Notes: generated by a model from the letters alone, not told the origin. A stretch of DNA of 64,000 nt from RUG369 sp050949645 (GCA_050949645.1 JBMNGC010000001.1:2728001-2792000); one strand, 5' to 3'; positions 7,933 to 17,245 are shown, numbered from the stretch's first letter. A program made the numbers and translations.

Positions 7933-10925
7933 AGTTCATTTTGTCCCTGGTCCTCTCGCGAATGAAACGTCAGAAGCGGCGACTCCTCTTCGTGCTCCTC
8001 GCGATCGCGGCGTCGTCGTGTCTCGTCGTATGGACGATCGGCGGATTCCAGGCGCTCTTTATCGACGAGACGACGCAAGAGGCCAACTATCTCGGCGAAT
8101 ATGATCTGCGCGTCGCGTCTGCAAACTACGACGCGACCGGCGCGCCGGGACGCGGCGGGACGTTTTCCAGCCCTATGTCGCAGCGCCACTACGTTCGAGA
8201 GAGTTCGCAACCGTCGGCGGGAGCCGCAAAGGGTCGAGGAACGAGTTCGGCGATTGACCCGGCGACGATCGCGGCGATTCGCGAGGACGAACAAGTCGCG
8301 CAATGCGACGAGGTCGCCGCGCTGCGTATGTACGTCTATTCGCCAGGAACGAGGAATTCCATTCTGGAAGATCCCGACGGCGTGGACGAGGGAGATCGCC
8401 CGACCGCGAAACGTTCCCTTGACCTCGGCGACGAGGAGATCGCCGAAGCGCCGGAGGGCGTCGACCCCACGCTGCACCGCCAGGCCTTCGGCGCATACCG
8501 CGCAACGATGGGGACCCCGATGGGGATGGGTTCGGTTTTCTTCGCGACGTCCGCCCTGGAAGCGCCCTTTGAACTCAAAGACGGACGCTGGTTCAGCTCC
8601 GAATCCGACGACGGCCGCGCCCCGCGCGAAGCGGTCCTCTCCGTCAATGGCGCGGAACGTTATAAGGCTAAGGTCGGCGATCCGTTGCTCCTCATCGGCG
8701 TATCGTCCCTCGCCGGTCCGACGGTCGAATATCAGCTGGAAGTCGTCGGGATCGTCGACGATCCTGAGCTTGAGAGCTTCTACGTTTCGCGAACGCTCGG
8801 GCGGGAACTCGCGAACGCGTGCGAAACGCCCTTTACGACGACCGCGCTCTATCTCAGGTTGCGCGGGTCGGTCGACGCGTTCCGCGCGCGATGGTCTGAC
8901 GAGCTCGCGCAAGGCGCGGCGCCCCTCGACGCAGTAACTCGCGACGATCTGATCAAAGGGCGACTCGACGACTTCAAGAAGGAACAATCCTTTAAATTTC
9001 AAGCGGCAAGCGGAGCGCTGTTAGCGTCGCTCGCGGCGTTGCTCATCGTCTTTACGGCGCTCAACACGAGCGTCGACGCGCAGCGCCGCCTCATCGCGTT
9101 CTACCGCGTCTCAGGACTGACGCGCGCGCAGGTCGCGCTATCAATCTTCATCGAAGGCGCGATTCTCGCCATTCCTGGCTGGCTGGCCGGGATGATCTCG
9201 GGCTGGGCGCTCGTCTTCGTCGTCTCGGGTAAAGCGACGGGACTCAACTGGCAGACGGTCGGATTTTCGTTTCTCTGCACCGTCGTGGGGGCGATTCTCG
9301 CGTCGTTGTGGCCGATGATTCAGAGCGCGCGCGTCAAACCGCTCGAGGCGCTCGCGGTTCGTACGGAAATGATTCCGTACGAAAAAACGCGGCGACGACA
9401 GACCAGGCGGATGCTCGTCATGGCGTTCGTCGGCGCAGCGATGATCTGCGGCGACGCGGCGCTGATTCGGTATTCGGCGCTCGACACGATGGAGCGCGCC
9501 GCGATTCATTCGGGAATCGGAGTCATGGCGCTGGCGGTCGGAGTCGTCCTGACGCTACCCCTCGCTATTTGGCTAACGGAACTCGTCGTCGCGCCGGCGA
9601 TGGCGGCGCTCCTGCGGATCGACTCGCGACTCCTACGCCGAGAATTGTCCGGAAACGCGGCGCGCGTGAGCGCCGTCGCCGTGGCGCTGAGCGTCGGCGG
9701 AGGGCTCTTTGTGACGATGCAAATTTGGGGATATTCGATGCTCGGTCCCTTCCTGCCGGGCCGACGCGTTCCCGACGCGTTTGTCGCGTTTCTACCGAAC
9801 GGACTGCGTCCCGAGTCAGTCGAGGAGCTAAAATCGCTGCCCTTCGTCGACCGCGAGCGTTTTATGCCCGTCGCCGTCGAGCAGGCGGCGTTTGCCGAAG
9901 GTTCGATTCCTGAAAACGCGGCGAAGAGTCAGTTTGCGAACGTCGTCTTCTTCGGCGTCGAGCCGATGAAGGCGTTCGGGGGAGACGAACCTCTGATCGG
10001 TTTGCGATTCCGAGAAGGCGATCCGGAGAAGGCGCGCCGGGCTATGCAGAGCGGTCGTGGAGTCGTCGTGAACGATTCGATCTCCGTCGACTATGGACTG
10101 AAGACTGGCGACACGTTGAAGGTCGTTCATCCGCGCGAACCGGAACGCGTCCTTGAGTACCCAATCGTCGGCGTCGTCTTCTTTGAAGGGTGGCAATGGC
10201 TGTCGAAGACGGGAGGCGTTCGCCGGAATTTCGGCCGGTCGGGAGGCGTTGTTTTCGCGCGAGAAAGCGTCGTTGCGGACGATTATGGCGTCGAACGACG
10301 TTCCTACTTCTGGTTTGACGGACCGGGCGGAACGCCGGTGGATTACGCCGAAACAGAAACCGCGTGCGACCGCCTTGCGCGTAAAAATCTCGCGCTCGAT
10401 CTTGCGGAGGCGGGGCTTCATTCGTCGGAGGAGCCCTCGCGGACCGCCTATGTGAAGCTCTCGACTCGTCAGTCGCTCATTAATTCGATCATGAGTCGCG
10501 CGGACAACGTGATCTGGGGACTCAGTAAAACTCCGTTAACGACCCTTGTCATCGCGTCGATCGCGGTTGTCGGCGCGGTTGCCAACTCAGTGCGTTCACG
10601 ACGATGGCAGTTTGGCGTCATGAGAGCGCTAGGGCTCACCCGAGGGGCGATCGTGCGTATCATTCTGGTGGAGGCGACGCTCATCGGCGTCGTCGCGTCG
10701 GCGACGAGTTTCTTTTTTGGGTTTCTCGCGGCGCAGGGCGCGCTTAAACTCGGGCGCAGCATCTTCGGGACGCTGAATCCGCCGTTGATACTTCCAGGCG
10801 AAGGGCTGCTGCTAGGGCTGGCGCTGACGCTCGCGCTTTGCGTCGCGGCGGCGGTTTACCCTGCGCTCCGCGCGGGCCGCGCCGACGTCCTACGGTTGCT
10901 ACAGAGCGGTCGCGTTTCCGATTGA
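7929..10925 (+). CDS. Large FtsX-like ABC permease (two FtsX modules)
   Basis: 998 residues, larger than single MacB or LolC/E subunits. One N-terminal membrane segment (about 15-35), a first extracytoplasmic domain (about 40-355), membrane segments near 360-385, 400-430, 442-466, 495-515 and 525-560, a second extracytoplasmic domain (about 565-860), and three final segments near 868-893, 904-938 and 955-985. This is the duplicated FtsX architecture seen in permeases that work as one fused pair. It overlaps the ATPase gene by ATGA and ends the operon at a strong terminator (10935-10983). Likely partner of the toroid and pseudopilin proteins; substrate unknown. Confidence 0.92.
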   Translation: MKFILSLVLSRMKRQKRRLLFVLLAIAASSCLVVWTIGGFQALFIDETTQEANYLGEYDLRVASANYDATGAPGRGGTFSSPMSQRHYVRESSQPSAGAAKGRGTSSAIDPATIAAIREDEQVAQCDEVAALRMYVYSPGTRNSILEDPDGVDEGDRPTAKRSLDLGDEEIAEAPEGVDPTLHRQAFGAYRATMGTPMGMGSVFFATSALEAPFELKDGRWFSSESDDGRAPREAVLSVNGAERYKAKVGDPLLLIGVSSLAGPTVEYQLEVVGIVDDPELESFYVSRTLGRELANACETPFTTTALYLRLRGSVDAFRARWSDELAQGAAPLDAVTRDDLIKGRLDDFKKEQSFKFQAASGALLASLAALLIVFTALNTSVDAQRRLIAFYRVSGLTRAQVALSIFIEGAILAIPGWLAGMISGWALVFVVSGKATGLNWQTVGFSFLCTVVGAILASLWPMIQSARVKPLEALAVRTEMIPYEKTRRRQTRRMLVMAFVGAAMICGDAALIRYSALDTMERAAIHSGIGVMALAVGVVLTLPLAIWLTELVVAPAMAALLRIDSRLLRRELSGNAARVSAVAVALSVGGGLFVTMQIWGYSMLGPFLPGRRVPDAFVAFLPNGLRPESVEELKSLPFVDRERFMPVAVEQAAFAEGSIPENAAKSQFANVVFFGVEPMKAFGGDEPLIGLRFREGDPEKARRAMQSGRGVVVNDSISVDYGLKTGDTLKVVHPREPERVLEYPIVGVVFFEGWQWLSKTGGVRRNFGRSGGVVFARESVVADDYGVERRSYFWFDGPGGTPVDYAETETACDRLARKNLALDLAEAGLHSSEEPSRTAYVKLSTRQSLINSIMSRADNVIWGLSKTPLTTLVIASIAVVGAVANSVRSRRWQFGVMRALGLTRGAIVRIILVEATLIGVVASATSFFFGFLAAQGALKLGRSIFGTLNPPLILPGEGLLLGLALTLALCVAAAVYPALRAGRADVLRLLQSGRVSD

Positions 10926-10934
10926 GTACCCAAT

Positions 10935-10983
10935 CGTCGTTAAGCGCTTGCACGGATGGAACAAGCGCTTAACGACGTTTTTT
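10935..10983 (+). terminator. Terminator of the pseudopilin-toroid-ABC operon
   Basis: Perfect 16-bp stem (10935-10950 with 10962-10977), 11-nt loop, six T after it. Confidence 0.95.
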
Positions 10984-11071
10984 CTGAAAAGCGCGCTTAC
11001 GCGCTACGTCCGCTACTTGCGACGATCGTTTTTATAAATTTTCCTCAAATATTTTTTTTTGAGTCGAAAAC

Positions 11072-11100
11072 TTGATTTTCCTTTTCATTTTTCGTAGACT
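11072..11100 (+). promoter_or_regulatory. Probable promoter of the second DUF1559 gene
   Basis: TTGATT, 17-bp spacer, TAGACT, preceded by A/T-rich DNA. The transcript would begin near 11107 with a leader of about 170 nt. No gene is seen between 10926 and 11276. Confidence 0.5.
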
Positions 11101-11276
11101 CATGGGTGACGTTTTTGTCAACGTCCATACGGCGATTTAATTTTCCATCATCGTATCGTTTTTTGGCAAATCCGGCGCTGGTCTTTCAGGAGTCATCACT
11201 CGTTATTGATATGCTCTCGCGCCGGTTGGAAATGGATCGACGTCATATTTTACGTCATATTCAGGAGGAGATTCCT

Positions 11277-12308
11277 ATGAAGCGTCGTTCTTCAGGTTTT
11301 ACTCTGGTCGAACTGTTAGTCGTTATCGCGATTATCGGTATCCTTATTGGTCTTTTGCTCCCGGCCGTTCAGGCGGCGCGCGAAGCGGCGCGGCGTATGC
11401 AATGCACGAACAACCTGAAAAACATCGGGCTGGCGATGCAGAACTATCACGACACGAACAAATGTTTCCCCCCGGGCAACACGTTCTTTAACGATAGGAA
11501 CGGCGGCGATCTCACCGGCACGGGCCTCGGTTGCGAAGCTGGCGGCGTTTATCATGGCATGATGGGCTGGCCGGCGTTTATTTTGCCCTTTATCGAGCAG
11601 GCGTCGCTGTATGAGCAGGTCGACTTCACGAAACGCGCGTACACGAATTACTGCGTCCATGCAAACGGCTACGGTCACAATACAGGCAATCCTGAGTGCG
11701 GCGACGAAGTGAATAAAGTCGCCGGCTCCAGCGCTCCGAGCGTATTCCAGTGCCCGAGTTGCCCTAGCGGCGTCGCGCCCCTAGGCTCGCAGAAAGACTA
11801 CTGCGTTAACGGCGGCTCTGAATTTCCGGAACGTACCACGACGACGGGTATTGGAATTACTGTCGCCGATATGACTAACAACCGCGGTCCGAACTTCGGG
11901 CTTTTCTGGTGTAACAGCGGATTGAAGATGAGCAGTATTATTGACGGAACGTCCCACACGTTCATGGTGATGGAGCTCTCGAGCGTTACGCTTCCTAACG
12001 CGACGCAGAAATCGCAAGCCGCGAACCCCTTTATAGCAGTCGGACACTGGTCTGACGGCTACGGCATATTCACGCACTGCAATGTCGCCAACCTGCCCCT
12101 TAACTGCCTGACCTACCATGAAGACTCGCGTACTCCGCGCAGCTTCCATGCGGGCGGCATGAACGCGTGCATGGCGGACGGTTCCGTTCATTTCGTTTCG
12201 GAAACCTGCAATATGAATGAATATATGGCGACCTTCACGCGCGCCAACGCTGACGCGCCGGCCGGTAGGGGCGGCGCAGAGGCGGGCGGCGGACCGGCGC
12301 TCTTCTAA
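11277..12308 (+). CDS. DUF1559 pseudopilin-like secreted protein (second)
   Basis: 343 residues starting MKRRSSG/FTLVELLVV, with the prepilin-type cleavage site one Gly from the start and the LLPAVQAAREAARRMQC block. The body is Cys- and Asn-rich (several Cys pairs that may form disulfides outside the cytoplasm) and ends with the H-x9-DG motif (HAGGMNACMADG) plus a Gly/Ala-rich tail. The ATG at 11277 has AGGAGGAG upstream; the longer frame adds 57 residues with no family resemblance. A small lipoprotein gene follows after 53 nt, the arrangement also seen at 38.8-40.6 kb. Confidence 0.94.
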   Translation: MKRRSSGFTLVELLVVIAIIGILIGLLLPAVQAAREAARRMQCTNNLKNIGLAMQNYHDTNKCFPPGNTFFNDRNGGDLTGTGLGCEAGGVYHGMMGWPAFILPFIEQASLYEQVDFTKRAYTNYCVHANGYGHNTGNPECGDEVNKVAGSSAPSVFQCPSCPSGVAPLGSQKDYCVNGGSEFPERTTTTGIGITVADMTNNRGPNFGLFWCNSGLKMSSIIDGTSHTFMVMELSSVTLPNATQKSQAANPFIAVGHWSDGYGIFTHCNVANLPLNCLTYHEDSRTPRSFHAGGMNACMADGSVHFVSETCNMNEYMATFTRANADAPAGRGGAEAGGGPALF

Positions 12309-12361
12309 TCGTCCTTGATGTAGACGTCTTCAGTTTTGTGTAGAAATTTTGAGTACGACAG

Positions 12362-12769
12362 ATGAATAAATCAATCTTTGTTGCGGCGGTTCTTGTAGCG
12401 GTCGTCGCTGTTGTTGGCTGCAAGCCAAAGGCGCCTTACGGGCTTATTCCAATTTCTGGGGTCGCGACCTATCAGGGTCAGCCGATACCGGAAGGTTTCC
12501 GCATCGAATTCGAGCCGACCGACGGAAGTCGCGCGAGCTTTGGCAATATCGAGGCGGGCGGACGCTTTGAAGCGATTCACACCGCGTCCCAAAAGGGCGT
12601 GAAAGCAGGTCCCTGCAAGGTTCGCATCTATTGGAATAAGAATCCGGAGACAGAACCTGTTCCTGAAGAATATAGCGAGATGATGGCAAAATACGGGATG
12701 AGCGGCCCCGACGCACTTGACGTGACGATCGAAAAGAAGTCGAAGGACTTCAAGGTCGAGTTCCCGTGA
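12362..12769 (+). CDS. Small transthyretin-like lipoprotein paired with DUF1559
   Basis: 135 residues. Lipoprotein signal with lipobox VVGC (Cys about residue 20), then a short beta-rich domain containing the G-x-V-x-Y-x-G-Q-P-I-P motif common in planctomycete lipoproteins of the carboxypeptidase-regulatory/transthyretin type. Probably membrane anchored and facing out of the cytoplasm. It directly follows a DUF1559 gene, likely co-transcribed, ending in the terminator at 12856-12897. Function unknown; association with the DUF1559 protein is inferred from the repeated gene pairing. Confidence 0.8.
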   Translation: MNKSIFVAAVLVAVVAVVGCKPKAPYGLIPISGVATYQGQPIPEGFRIEFEPTDGSRASFGNIEAGGRFEAIHTASQKGVKAGPCKVRIYWNKNPETEPVPEEYSEMMAKYGMSGPDALDVTIEKKSKDFKVEFP

Positions 12770-12855
12770 CGCCTCGAGCGTTCTGCGGCCGATAAGTCGT
12801 TCCTTGTGACGCCTGCGGTCGCCGCCGACTACCATAAAGAACCGCTGAATTTGCG

Positions 12856-12897
12856 CGCCGTTTCCGGTTAGTATTAAACCGGAAACGGCGTTTTTTT
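12856..12897 (+). terminator. Terminator of DUF1559-lipoprotein pair
   Basis: Perfect 14-bp stem (12856-12869 with 12877-12890), 7-nt loop, seven T (12891-12897). Confidence 0.95.
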
Positions 12898-13020
12898 GCC
12901 ATGCCCCGTCTGACGAAGGAGGTGAGAAAAGGGCGATTCTTCGGAGAAGGAGCGAGCGCGGTTCGGGAGAGAGCAGGGGCGTGAACCGCGGCTGCGTCAA
13001 GCTAACGGGACGCCGGTAAG

Positions 13021-13064
13021 AAAAAACGCGCGTCGTCCGACGTTGCTCGGACGACGCGCGTTTT
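13021..13064 (-). terminator. Terminator of the flotillin gene
   Basis: 18-bp perfect stem (13023-13040 with 13047-13064), 6-nt loop. On the minus strand six T follow (complement of 13021-13026); the plus strand has four T, so it may act both ways. The rest of 12770-13108 holds no gene. Confidence 0.9.
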
Positions 13065-13108
13065 CATAACGAGGGGTCGTTTCCCTTCGTGGAGGGTAAG
13101 GGGCGAGG

Positions 13109-14791
13109 TCAGGCCTCGCCGGCGCCTTCCTTAGGCGGCGCGGAATCCTTGGGCGTCTCGGATTCCGCCGAAGCGCTCTTCTCCTTGTCAGCGGCCGCTC
13201 CGTCAATTTTTGCGAAGACGTCTGGGAATTCGATCCCGCCGACGCCCTTCATCACGTCGAGCATGGGAGGGAGCGTCTTTGCCATGTTACGGAGCCAATT
13301 CGAGGTCGCCGTGGAGCCGTCGCCGGTTCCGCCCGCGCCGTCCCAAACAATGACTTTGTCGAACTTGATCGAGGAGATCGCCTGCGCGGAAGCGGCGACG
13401 AGCTCGTCGAAATGGTCGAGCATGAGCATCTGGAACGCTTCCTTAGCGCCGCCGCACGCTTCGACGATCGCCTGAAGACCTTCGCCCTTCTTCTTGAGAA
13501 TTTCATACTGACCGCGCGCTTCCGCTTCAAGCTTGGCGTAAATAGCGGCCGCCTCGCCTTCCGCCTCGATACGTTTCTGTTCAGCGATCGCTTCCGCCTC
13601 GACTATCGCGCGCGCTTTATCCGCTTTCGCGGGAGCTTCCACCTCGGCGCGGCGTTCCGCTTCAACGCGAGCCGCTTTGGCCGCCGCGGCGACCGCCTGG
13701 GCTTTGTGTTCCGCTTCTTCTACGTTCGCGTTCGCTTGGCGTTTACGCGTCTCGGAGACTTCGAACGCTTCCGCCTTCTTAACGGTGAGCTCCGCAGTCG
13801 AGTTGACGATGACCGCCTGCGCGAGGTTCTCGCCCTTAACCGCGTCGGCGTTTGCGTCGGCGAGTCGAATACGCATGTCGCGTTCAGCCGCCTTAATTTC
13901 AGCGTCCTTTTCAAACTCGGCAGACTGCTGACCGACGAGCTTGACGCGTTCGAGATCGGCGAGACGAACCGCCTGTTCCTGATCGATCTCGGCGGTCTTG
14001 ACGATCTGCTGACGATCCGCTTCGCGCGTTCCAATCGTCTGCTCTTTCTTCGCGTTGGCGACCTGAATCGCCATATCTTTTTCAGCGTCGGCGACGCGAA
14101 TTTCACCCATGCGCTCGTTGTCCGCGACGTCGCCGCGCGCCTTCTGAATCGCTTCCGAAGCGGCCTTCTGACCGATCGCTTCGATGTATCCCGATTCGTC
14201 CGTGATATCCGTGACGTTGACGTTGATGAGAATGAGACCGAGCTTGCGAAGTTCAGGCTCGAGAGACGTCTGGATATTGGCGAGGAACGTTTCGCGGTCA
14301 CGGTTGATCTCGTCGATGCGCATCGACGCGATGACCTGACGGAGCTGACCGAAGATGACGTCTTCCGCCTGCTTGGCGATCGCCGCGCGTTGCATACCGA
14401 GAAGTCGAATCGCCGCGTTCTGCATGAGTTCCGCCGTCGTGCCAATAGCGATGGAGAAGACGCTTGGAACGTTGACGCGGATATTTTCCATCGAGAGCGC
14501 GCCGCGCAGTGGAATTTCGATCTGCATCGGCTCAAGGCTCAGGAACGCATAATCCTGCAGCAGCGGGATAATGAATTTCGCGCCGCCATGGATGCACTGC
14601 GCCGACGTCTGAGTTGCCGATCGCCCGAAAATCACCATGATCTTGTTACTCGGGCATCTCTTGTAGCGTGCGGCGAAGAGAATAACGACTCCAAAAACGA
14701 CAACAGCCAGGAGAATCGCAGCGATGGCGATTGTATTTCCGGCGGCGCCGATGGGAATCTGGCCGCCTATAAATGAAGCGACGAACAACAT
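13109..14791 (-). CDS. Flotillin-like SPFH-domain membrane scaffold protein
   Basis: 560 residues. An N-terminal membrane segment (about 15-42) is followed by an SPFH/band-7 domain (about 50-230, with the NVNVTDITDESGYIEAIGQK block) and a long Ala/Glu/Lys-rich flotillin coiled coil (about 230-460), then a Pro/Ser/Glu tail. Flotillins organise membrane microdomains and usually work with an NfeD-like partner, here encoded divergently at 15085. The family resemblance is to the YqiK/FloT group. The second in-frame ATG (14791) is preferred because GAGG lies 6-7 nt upstream; the first ATG (14803) has no ribosome site. Confidence 0.93.
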   Translation of the reverse strand: MLFVASFIGGQIPIGAAGNTIAIAAILLAVVVFGVVILFAARYKRCPSNKIMVIFGRSATQTSAQCIHGGAKFIIPLLQDYAFLSLEPMQIEIPLRGALSMENIRVNVPSVFSIAIGTTAELMQNAAIRLLGMQRAAIAKQAEDVIFGQLRQVIASMRIDEINRDRETFLANIQTSLEPELRKLGLILINVNVTDITDESGYIEAIGQKAASEAIQKARGDVADNERMGEIRVADAEKDMAIQVANAKKEQTIGTREADRQQIVKTAEIDQEQAVRLADLERVKLVGQQSAEFEKDAEIKAAERDMRIRLADANADAVKGENLAQAVIVNSTAELTVKKAEAFEVSETRKRQANANVEEAEHKAQAVAAAAKAARVEAERRAEVEAPAKADKARAIVEAEAIAEQKRIEAEGEAAAIYAKLEAEARGQYEILKKKGEGLQAIVEACGGAKEAFQMLMLDHFDELVAASAQAISSIKFDKVIVWDGAGGTGDGSTATSNWLRNMAKTLPPMLDVMKGVGGIEFPDVFAKIDGAAADKEKSASAESETPKDSAPPKEGAGEA

Positions 14792-14918
14792 ATCTGACCT
14801 CATATGTGTTAAAAGGGGTGGACGTCGGCGAGCTACGCCATACCGCCGTTAAATATGCGGTCGATCATGGCGCTGAACGCAGCGGTTAAATTTCCACCAG
14901 TCTCTACTACCTGCGTAT

Positions 14919-14946
14919 ATTCTGTATTTTACACCCTCTCTGTCAG
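14919..14946 (-). promoter_or_regulatory. Possible promoter of the flotillin gene
   Basis: On the minus strand CTGACA, 16-bp spacer, CAGAAT. Fair -35, weak -10. Confidence 0.35.
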
Positions 14947-14991
14947 ATATCGACCGCCGGTCGGAAAAATTGAGAAAAAAGACCTGTTTTG

Positions 14992-15020
14992 TTGATTTTT
15001 GGGGAGAGATAATGTACAAT
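14992..15020 (+). promoter_or_regulatory. Promoter of the NfeD-like gene
   Basis: TTGATT, 17-bp spacer, TACAAT; transcript start near 15027, about 58 nt before the ATG. The 14792-15084 interval is the divergent control region of flotillin and NfeD-like genes. Confidence 0.65.
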
Positions 15021-15084
15021 TCTCCGGTATTGGCGTAGAACTTTTGGTTTTAGTCTACCCTATAGAATAATTTGGAGGAAAGGC

Positions 15085-15660
15085 ATGGCGACAACCTATT
15101 TTTTCTGCGCGGTTTTTGGATGCACCCTCGTCGTAATTTACTTTCTCCTAATGCTCATGGGCGTCGGCAGCGACGCGATCGACGCCGACGTCGACGTCGC
15201 CGATACGTCAGGCGACGGCGCTTTTGAAGACGCTAGCGACGGCGGCAGTCATTTTTTACGCGCGCTGTCGCTTCGTTCCTTGTCCGCCGCCGTAGCGTTC
15301 TTCGGCCTCGGCGGCCGCGGCGCGCAGGAACTCGGCGCCAGCGAGCCCGTCGCGCTCGTTATCGCGCTCGTCTGCGGGTCGTTCGCAATGTGGCTCGTCT
15401 ACATCCTGATGAAGTCGCTGACGCGTTTCAATCAAAACGGCGCGATCGTCGCGGGAACTGAAATCAATGCAGAAGGGGTTGTGAACTTGCGTGTGCCCGC
15501 GAACAGAGCGGGGATGGGCAAAGTCGAGATTGTCCAGCAGGGTAGGACGATGGAATACGACGCGCTCACGGACGATCCCGACGAGTTAACAAGCGGCACG
15601 CCGATCATTGTCGTGCGCGCGATTACACCCTCCCAGATGCTCGTGACCAAGCGACTCTAA
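15085..15660 (+). CDS. NfeD/YqiJ-like membrane protein with C-terminal OB-fold
   Basis: 191 residues. One N-terminal membrane segment (about 8-27), an acidic loop rich in Asp/Ala (GVGSDAIDADVDVADTSGDG), two further hydrophobic segments (about 62-112) and a C-terminal soluble domain (about 118-190) rich in beta strand with alternating V/I and GxVxLRVPANRAGMGKV pattern, matching the OB-fold of short NfeD proteins. Such proteins are the usual partners of flotillins. GGAGGAAAGGC precedes the ATG. The AI-2E-family gene follows after 38 nt, probably in the same transcript. Confidence 0.75.
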   Translation: MATTYFFCAVFGCTLVVIYFLLMLMGVGSDAIDADVDVADTSGDGAFEDASDGGSHFLRALSLRSLSAAVAFFGLGGRGAQELGASEPVALVIALVCGSFAMWLVYILMKSLTRFNQNGAIVAGTEINAEGVVNLRVPANRAGMGKVEIVQQGRTMEYDALTDDPDELTSGTPIIVVRAITPSQMLVTKRL

Positions 15661-15698
15661 ACGCCTTGAGTCGAAGACTCTTAGGACGATGATCTAAT

Positions 15699-17231
15699 AT
15701 GGAAGAAGAAAAAAAACCGGAGCCGCAGGTATCGGGAAAGCCGGCCCCAAGACCCCAATCGACTCCGAGTTTACTCAAAAATTACTGCGTGATCATCAGC
15801 TCGATCATCGTGATCCTCGCAGGGCTCCACGTTGCGAGCGGCATTTTGGGGCCGTTTCTTATGGCAACCTTCTTTGCCGTGCTCCTTATCTCGCCTGTGA
15901 ACTGGCTCCGACGTCATGGCATCGCGTCGTGGCTCGCCTTTACGGTGGTTATCATTGGCGTCCTGCTTGTCGGGGTCGTCGCCGCGACGATTCTTTCATC
16001 GCAGATCGTGCAATTCGCGCGCGATATCCCCGAATATCGCGATCGATTCGTCAAGACGCTCGAGAACCACAACCTCGACCTCAGCGACCTCTTTCCATTC
16101 CTCCGCGCGAACCCCGACGTCGACCTGACGGCGAAAAATAATACGTTGAATGGGCTCGCGCCCGACGTCATCGACGCTGATTCCGAGGGGTCGACGCCTG
16201 ATACCGGGACTCCTCCCGAGCACGTGCGCGTCCCCGAAACCGAGCCTGACCCCGCCGAGCTGACGGAGTCGCCTGGCGTCGCGTCGGAGAGCGCCGATCC
16301 GGACGTCGACGACGAAGTGAACGAGGATGACGACCGCGACGACCTGGACGTTCTCGACTCCGAGGTGTTCGACGGAATTGTGCGATCGCTTGCGCAGACG
16401 ACCCAGAGCAAGCTCACGCCGCCGTCGACGCCTGATCTTATTGGCGACGGCGGAATCTTTGGCGATTCGGATGAAGATACGGAGGAACAGGAATTCGGAG
16501 CGGACGATGACGACGCGAGCGGCGTGACTTACAACGCGGTTCAACTCAGTTCGCACCCCTTGTTCAAGTTCATTCGGGGACTGATGGTCGACATCAGTTA
16601 CTTTGCGAGCACCGCGCTCCTTGTGACGCTTCTACTCGTCTTCATGCTTGTCGAAACGGCGAAGATTCCTAAAAAGCTCGTCGCGGCGCTAGGCGAGCGC
16701 AAGTTCACGAATACGCACATTCTTAACGTCGTCGAAGATATCCGACGCTATATGGTCATTAAGACGGCGATGAGTCTACTCGTGGGAACGCTTGTCACGA
16801 TCTTGCTCTACTTCGCAAGGGTTCAATATCCGCTGCTGTGGGGAATGGTCGCGTTCCTGCTCAACTACATTCCGAATATTGGTTCCGTTGCCGCGGCGAT
16901 CCCGCCTGTTGTGCTCGCTATGATCGACTGTGGGATCGTGACAGGTTGCATCGTTGCGTTCTTCTTTATTCTGATCAACTGCTGCGTCGGTTACGCTCTT
17001 GAGCCGAGAATCCTTGGCAAAGGACTTGACTTGTCGCCCCTCATTGTGCTCCTCGCGTTGATCTTCTTTGGATGGCTGCTAGGGCCGGTGGGGATGTTCC
17101 TGTCGCCGCCCCTCGCCGTCGTGCTGAAAATCATCTTCCAGTCGTTCCCGGAGACAAGGTGGATCGCGGCGCTTATGGCGAACTCGGCGCCGAAAGAGAG
17201 CTTCTCCAGAGAGTTTGAAGAATCGCCGTAG
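15699..17231 (+). CDS. AI-2E family transporter (UPF0118/PerM) with acidic insert
   Basis: 510 residues. Two or three N-terminal membrane segments (about 28-100), a long soluble region, then about five C-terminal segments ending with the family GPVGMFLSPPLAVVLK block. The family includes TqsA and PerM, putative exporters or Na+/H+ antiporters. Unusual is a roughly 135-residue insert (about 141-278) dominated by Asp, Glu, Pro, Ser and Thr, not part of the normal fold. It follows the NfeD-like gene closely; a shared membrane-organisation role with flotillin is only inferred. Confidence 0.9.
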   Translation: MEEEKKPEPQVSGKPAPRPQSTPSLLKNYCVIISSIIVILAGLHVASGILGPFLMATFFAVLLISPVNWLRRHGIASWLAFTVVIIGVLLVGVVAATILSSQIVQFARDIPEYRDRFVKTLENHNLDLSDLFPFLRANPDVDLTAKNNTLNGLAPDVIDADSEGSTPDTGTPPEHVRVPETEPDPAELTESPGVASESADPDVDDEVNEDDDRDDLDVLDSEVFDGIVRSLAQTTQSKLTPPSTPDLIGDGGIFGDSDEDTEEQEFGADDDDASGVTYNAVQLSSHPLFKFIRGLMVDISYFASTALLVTLLLVFMLVETAKIPKKLVAALGERKFTNTHILNVVEDIRRYMVIKTAMSLLVGTLVTILLYFARVQYPLLWGMVAFLLNYIPNIGSVAAAIPPVVLAMIDCGIVTGCIVAFFFILINCCVGYALEPRILGKGLDLSPLIVLLALIFFGWLLGPVGMFLSPPLAVVLKIIFQSFPETRWIAALMANSAPKESFSREFEESP

Positions 17232-17245
17232 CGCGCTCTTCAACG

